The position numbers and the translations under genes were made by a program. From the NCBI GenBank assembly GCA_044433285.1, contig JAWXTU010000006.1, forward strand, positions 1 through 48,553: a DNA stretch of 48,553 nucleotides, in the 5' to 3' direction. The notes below the pieces were generated by a model. That model made no database searches, had not been told where the DNA came from, and worked only from the letters and a program-made list of their open reading frames with translations. The stretch is from Aphodosoma sp044433285 (GTDB taxonomy: Bacteria; Bacteroidota; Bacteroidia; Bacteroidales; Paludibacteraceae). Of this stretch, positions 44,636 through 48,553 are shown piece by piece (positions within the stretch are counted from its first letter, which is position 1; every line of letters starts with the position of its first letter).

Positions 44636-45140
44636 ATGATAGAAAGAATAAATTCCATCAATAATTTTGGATCCTTTGATGGGTACAAACATAGTGGAGA
44701 TTTGCCAGACTTCACAAAGAAGAATATATTATATGGTTGGAATTATTCTGGAAAAACAACCATTTCTCGAATTTTTGATTCTGTCAAAAGGAAAGTATTG
44801 CACCCTGATTATTCTACTGCAAATTTTAATATTAAGGTGAGCGATGGCAAAGTAATATCAAACGACAATATTGCTTCTACCAATATTAAAGTAGAGGTCT
44901 TTAACTCTGATTTTATTAGAGATAACCTACATTGGGATTGTGATGAAGCATCTGATGGTATTGCTTTTGATGTTGGTGAAGATGTACATGGTTATCGTAC
45001 CAAGAAGGATGATAATAACCTTTATAATTGAGTGAAACAAGGATTAGATCTACAAAATTCAACCAAGACGGACGAATGTCCATTTTGCGGAAGGAAACTA
45101 ACAGATGAGAGATTATCTAAACTGTGCGCATTTTTCTCTA
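44636..45140 (+). pseudogene. Truncated AAA_13-type (RloC/PrrC-like) ATPase remnant
   Basis: From ATG 44636 the frame encodes an AAA_13 N terminus (INNFGSFDGY, FTKKNILYGWNYSGKTTISRIF with Walker A, VEVFNSDFIRDNLHWD). It stops at TGA 45029-45031 and continues in the same frame with VKQGLDL and a CPFCGRKLTDERL zinc-knuckle segment typical of the mid-protein region of these ATPases. The sequence between is missing, so an internal deletion is likely. The frame then runs directly into the duplicated pulA tail. In intact relatives this protein is several hundred residues longer. Non-functional remnant of an RM-associated gene. Confidence 0.75.
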
Positions 45141-45376
45141 ATACAGAAGCAATGCAAAACGTTGTAGCATATACAATTGACGGTACAAAAATGGGCGACA
45201 GCTGGTCAAAAATCTTTGTGATTTATAACGGACAAAACAGCGAATGCAATGTATCATTACCACAAGGCACGTGGCGCGCTTCTTGTTACGATGCAAAAAT
45301 CAACCTAGAAAAAGGTCTTGGCTCTTTTACAAATACTATCACCGTACCTCAAACATCGGCTGTGGTATTGTATCAG
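45141..45376 (+). repeat. pulA 3'-end direct repeat, island-right copy
   Basis: Gapless match to 40455-40690 with 16 differences. The first base pairs (ATACAGAA) mark the junction with the AAA_13 remnant. It encodes TEAMQNVVAYTIDGTKMGDS and the rest of the pullulanase C terminus and ends CAG TTG TAA, two codons later than the intact gene. Not expressed as part of a functional enzyme. Confidence 0.9.
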
Positions 45377-45382
45377 TTGTAA

Positions 45383-45562
45383 TAGATGACTTCTATAGGG
45401 AGTTTTTAAAAGTCGCCGATACGCTATTCGATGAATACCAAATGAATTTTTGATAAAAAACTCATTATTTCACCGAAAAGTTTAGTAGAATAAAAAAAAA
45501 ATCGTACCTTTGCACTATAAATTGGAGTGCATAGGTGCGATTTTTAATTTTAACACAAATAT
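45383..45562. other. Gap between the pulA tail copy and the EEP gene
   Basis: Contains GGGAGTTTTTAAAAGTCGCC at 45400-45419, the reverse complement of the dispersed TAAAAACTCCC core, and the promoter TACCTTTG at 45505-45512. No gene. Confidence 0.5.
45505..45512 (+). promoter_or_regulatory. Promoter -7 box of the EEP gene
   Basis: TACCTTTG followed by CACTATAAA, about 50 bp before ATG 45563; weak -33 box. Confidence 0.55.
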
Positions 45563-46583
45563 ATGAAATTTTTTAAACTCTACTCTATTCTGGCTATAAT
45601 ACTTATATCGTTAAGTATCAGCGCACAAGACAAACAGTACAAATCGTTTGTTGTTGGTTTTTATAATCTAGAGAACCTCTTTGATACAATCAATGACCCA
45701 ACAAAGAACGATGAGCAATTTCTACCAGATGGTAGTTATGCGTGGGGAACGATGAAATATGTGTCGAAACTAGAGAAGATGGCGTATGCTATATCTCAAT
45801 TCCCAGCTAATTTGGCACTATTGGGTGTGAGTGAAATTGAAAATATAGATGTACTAGAAGACCTTGTAAAAGAGGAGACTATTGCAGCGCGAGGTTTAAA
45901 ACCAATATTAGTAGAGGGTCCAGATCGCCGCAGCGTGGATGTTGGATTGCTATATAACCCTAGATGGTTTACACCTACAAACATCACCTCAACTACAGTA
46001 AAAACAGAAATTGAACGTTTTATCACCCGCGACCAACTATGTGTAACAGGGTTATTAGACGGTGAAGAGGTACATATGATTGTGCTACACTGGCCATCTC
46101 GTGGGGGCGGACTAACGCTCAAATCCACGTAGAGCAGATGCAGCGATAACTACAAAATCTATCTGCGACTCGATATTAAACATCGACCCAAAAGCCAAAA
46201 TTTTTATTGTGGGCGACTTGAATGACGACCCAGTAGATGACTCTGTGGTAAAACATCTTGGGGCAAAAACTACTCAAAAAGCTACTAGCGAAGGTGAATT
46301 GTTTAACACCACTGCACCGCTATACAAAAAAGGTATCGGATCGCTTGCATATCAAGATAAATGGAACTTGTTCGACCAAATTATCGTATCGCACGAAGTT
46401 CTTGGCGACGACCGTTCTACTCTAAAATATTGGAAAACAGAGATTTTTAACAAAGACTTCCTTACTCAACAAGAGGGAAGATATAAAGGATATCCCCTAC
46501 GCACCCACTCAGGCGGTGTGTGGACTAACGGATATAGCGACCACTATCCATCGTTGATGTGGTTAGTAAAAGAGGTAAAATAA
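45563..46583 (+). pseudogene. Endonuclease/exonuclease/phosphatase family protein, frameshifted
   Basis: A signal-peptide-bearing N part (MKFFKLYSILAIILISLSISAQ, FVVGFYNLENLFDTINDP, GVSEIENIDVLEDL) is open to 46132. The C part (SNPRRADAAITTK, IFIVGDLNDDPVDDS, HSGGVWTNGYSDHYPSLMWLVKE) is in the next frame. Removing one A at about 46114-46115 restores a single 339-residue protein (WPSRGGGLRSNPRRADAAI), the usual length for secreted EEP proteins of Bacteroidota. All catalytic motifs are present in one frame or the other, so it is a recent frameshift or a sequencing error. It follows the pulA tail copy; it would have followed pulA before the island came. Confidence 0.85.
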
Positions 46584-46616
46584 GAAAATAGGTAAAATAG
46601 GAAAAGGAAAGTATTA

Positions 46617-47591
46617 GTGGCAAAAAAGAAACATAATTATCAGTTTAATCCAGAGACTCTATCATTTGAACGAGTTGAGAACACTGCGAAAAGTCGTCTC
46701 AAAAAAGTGGCAATTCACACTTTTACTAGTTCATTTATAGGGTTCCTGATGTTTCTTGGTGTCTCTGCTGTAATCGACTCACCAGAGGAGATACAACTAC
46801 AAAATGACCTCACATCATTGGAACTGCAATACAATCTGCTAGACAAAAAACTAGATAGGGTGAACGGTGTACTCAATGATTTAGCCCAACGCGATAATAA
46901 CTTATACCGAGTAATTTTTCAGGCAGACCCTATTTCTGATGTGGTGAGGACTAGTACCTTCGACAATAATAATAGATTTGAGGAGCTCACAAAAACTTCT
47001 ACAACAAATCTTCTCACCACCACATCAAAAAAATTAGATGAGATAGAGAAACAACTCTACATTCAGATAAATTCGTACGATGAGATAGAGGTATTGCTAA
47101 AAACTAACGCTGAAAAACTACAATATATACCTGCAATACAACCAATATTAAATAAGGATTTGACACGTATTGCATCTGGATATGGTTGGCGTATGCACCC
47201 TATCTATCGAATAAAGAAGAAACACGAGGGTATGGACTTTACTGCCAATACTGGCACAGATATATATGCAACTGGCAATGGCAAGGTGATATATTCTGGA
47301 TGGAAACAGGGGTATGGCAACACTGTGATTATTGATCATGGCTTTGGATATAAAACTCTCTATGCCCATATGAGCAAAATTAAGGTGAAAGAGGGGCAAG
47401 AGGTTAAACGTGCTGATATAATAGGACTTGTGGGTTCTACTGGAGTTAGTTCTGGACCTCACTTGCACTATGAGGTGCGAATAAATGATGTTCCTGTGAA
47501 CCCGCTCAACTACTATTTCTTAGATCTATCTCCAGAGGAGTATGACCGTATGATTCAAATTGCCAACAATGCAGGCAACGTGATGAGTTAG
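46617..47591 (+). CDS. M23 family metallopeptidase (murein DD-endopeptidase, membrane anchored)
   Basis: 324 residues from a GTG start (VAKKKHNYQFNPETLSFERV). One transmembrane helix at about 35-53, a coiled-coil linker (about 58-165) and a C-terminal LytM/M23 domain with zinc ligands His203 and Asp207 (HEGMDF) and His284 (GPHLHYE), plus YAHMSKI. It cleaves peptidoglycan cross-links in the periplasm during growth or division. Typical architecture of Bacteroidota M23 proteins. relA/spoT follows 76 bp downstream. Confidence 0.93.
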   Translation: MAKKKHNYQFNPETLSFERVENTAKSRLKKVAIHTFTSSFIGFLMFLGVSAVIDSPEEIQLQNDLTSLELQYNLLDKKLDRVNGVLNDLAQRDNNLYRVIFQADPISDVVRTSTFDNNNRFEELTKTSTTNLLTTTSKKLDEIEKQLYIQINSYDEIEVLLKTNAEKLQYIPAIQPILNKDLTRIASGYGWRMHPIYRIKKKHEGMDFTANTGTDIYATGNGKVIYSGWKQGYGNTVIIDHGFGYKTLYAHMSKIKVKEGQEVKRADIIGLVGSTGVSSGPHLHYEVRINDVPVNPLNYYFLDLSPEEYDRMIQIANNAGNVMS

Positions 47592-47667
47592 ACGTACTGT
47601 GAGATGAGCTAGAGGTGCCAAAGCAAAAAACACTACATAAAATACACATCAATTATAATTAAATAAG

Positions 47668-48553
47668 ATGATGGAAAACTATAATCTAACACCCGCTCAA
47701 GAAGAGGAGATGATTCAAGCCGAATTTGAATCCCTCCTGCGCGACTATGCAGCAACTTCTCATCACCAAAAAACAGAACTAATTACAAAAGCTTTTTTGT
47801 TTGCAAAAAAAGCACATAGCGGTGCTAAACGACGCTCAGGCGAACCATATATTATTCACCCCCTCAATGTTGCTAGAATCTCTGTTAATGAAATTGGACT
47901 AGGCTCTACATCTATATGCGCCGCACTATTACACGATGTGGTAGAAGATACCGATTTTACCGTTGAGGATATAGCAACTGAATTCAATCCCAAAATTGCA
48001 TCAATAGTTAGCGGTTTGACAAAAATATCTGGAGGTATTTTTGCAGATAAAACATCTGCACAAGCCGAAAACTTCCGCAAACTGATACTCACAATACCTG
48101 AGGATATAAGGGTAATATTGATAAAAATGGCTGACCGTCTGCACAATATGCGCACGCTGGGTTCGATGCCTCATGCCAAGCAGCTCAAAATTACTGGCGA
48201 AACACTATATATATATGTACCTCTAGCACAGCGATTAGGATATTTTGCAATAAAATCTGAGTTAGAAAACCTCTGTTTTAAGTACGAACAGCCACTAATG
48301 TATGCTCAACTAGATCAACAACTACTTGAGGTAACACCACAACTTGAAGAATTTTTCCAAAATTTCATTGAGCCTATAGTCAACAAACTCAACCAATTTA
48401 GCTTTGACTATAAGATACTCAGACGAGTGAAGTCGCCATATAGCGTATTTAAGAAGATGCAAAACAAACAGTGCACCTTTGAGGATGTATACGACCTGCT
48501 TGCTGTAAGAATTATCTTAAATACCAAACAAGAAGAGAGCGAAAAGGCTAATT
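47668..48553 (+). CDS. RelA/SpoT bifunctional (p)ppGpp synthetase/hydrolase, N-terminal part
   Basis: The frame opens at ATG 47668 (a second ATG follows at 47671) and runs off the window; 295 codons are present. The HD hydrolase domain (GEPYIIHPLNVARI, CAALLHDVVEDT, RVILIKMADRLHNMRTLGS) has an intact HD pair, so (p)ppGpp hydrolysis is likely retained. The start of the synthetase domain (FDYKILRRVKSPYSVFKKMQ, VYDLLAVRIIL) follows. It is the stringent-response regulator; the TGS and ACT domains lie beyond the window. Confidence 0.97.
   Translation, partial: MMENYNLTPAQEEEMIQAEFESLLRDYAATSHHQKTELITKAFLFAKKAHSGAKRRSGEPYIIHPLNVARISVNEIGLGSTSICAALLHDVVEDTDFTVEDIATEFNPKIASIVSGLTKISGGIFADKTSAQAENFRKLILTIPEDIRVILIKMADRLHNMRTLGSMPHAKQLKITGETLYIYVPLAQRLGYFAIKSELENLCFKYEQPLMYAQLDQQLLEVTPQLEEFFQNFIEPIVNKLNQFSFDYKILRRVKSPYSVFKKMQNKQCTFEDVYDLLAVRIILNTKQEESEKAN

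Larger units (their letters stand above)
40691..45140 (+). mobile_element. Restriction-modification genomic island inserted at pulA, bounded by duplicated pulA 3' end
   Basis: A 4.45-kb block between the two pulA-tail copies holds a fused methyltransferase, an HNH nuclease and a broken AAA ATPase gene, but no transposase or integrase. The 5' flank (40694-40851) has no gene; I see no full Bacteroidales promoter there. This arrangement matches 'insertion with long target duplication', described for RM genes. The boundaries are set by where similarity to pulA ends. Confidence 0.75.

Noticed and set aside
40691..45140. Conjugative or phage origin for the island
   Set aside because: No integrase, transposase, relaxase or phage structural gene is present in the interval; the flanking duplication is explained by homologous target sequence.
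44636..45382. An intact novel fusion protein of an ATPase and a pullulanase tail
   Set aside because: The frame contains a TGA and lacks most of the AAA_13 protein; the tail is an obvious duplicate of pulA, so a recombination junction is the simpler explanation.

Overview
This is a low-GC chromosomal segment from a member of the Bacteroidales (Bacteroidota). The evidence is the recurring phylum-type promoter (TTTG, about 19-20 nt, then TAnnTTTG), an UpxY-type antiterminator heading a capsule locus, a Bacteroides-style tyrosine recombinase, a GlnRS, and many lipoproteins and an OmpA protein with thrombospondin type-3 repeats. Genus and species cannot be named from the sequence alone.

Layout. 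(1) Positions 1-7385, minus strand: the start of a surface polysaccharide (capsule/O-antigen) locus running leftward off the window: UpxY antiterminator, WecA/MraY-like initiating transferase, Wza-like export lipoprotein, Wzc-like tyrosine autokinase, an FrhB-like iron-sulfur protein, Wzm permease and the start of the Wzt ATPase. (2) 7386-8083: the control region. It holds two tandem segments bounded by inverted repeats, each with a Bacteroidales promoter that points away from the capsule genes in this assembly, so the locus looks phase-variable and drawn in the OFF state. (3) 8084-9295: the adjacent tyrosine recombinase, interrupted by an in-frame TAG just after its first catalytic arginine. 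(4) 9433-9599: tRNA-Leu and tRNA-Gly. (5) 9837-28233: mostly housekeeping genes (glnS, aminotransferase, pheT, RecD-like helicase, alaS, ispE, acyl-ACP thioesterase, tag, a sodium symporter, a DUF234-type ATPase, cca, rlmD). (6) 28401-30792: a likely anti-phage pair (AAA ATPase plus RloB-like protein, AbiL-like) next to a truncated winged-helix gene tail. (7) 31062-40693: GNAT acetyltransferase, grpE-dnaJ, cell-envelope lipoproteins, an OmpA-family protein and a pullulanase. (8) 40691-45140: a restriction-modification island with one protein fusing a cytosine-C5 and an adenine-N6 methyltransferase, an HNH nuclease, and a broken AAA ATPase gene. The last 236 bp of the pullulanase gene are repeated on the far side of the island. 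(9) 45563-48553: a frameshifted endonuclease/exonuclease/phosphatase gene, an M23 peptidase and the start of a RelA/SpoT protein.

Most notable signals: the double invertible-promoter array with a nonsense-mutated recombinase, where a hairpin terminator inside one segment could insulate one switch from the other; the long-target-duplication insertion of the RM island at pulA, whose two copies differ mostly at synonymous sites; and a 207-bp foldback element plus a family of short dispersed GGGGA/TCCCC hairpin motifs in gene leaders.
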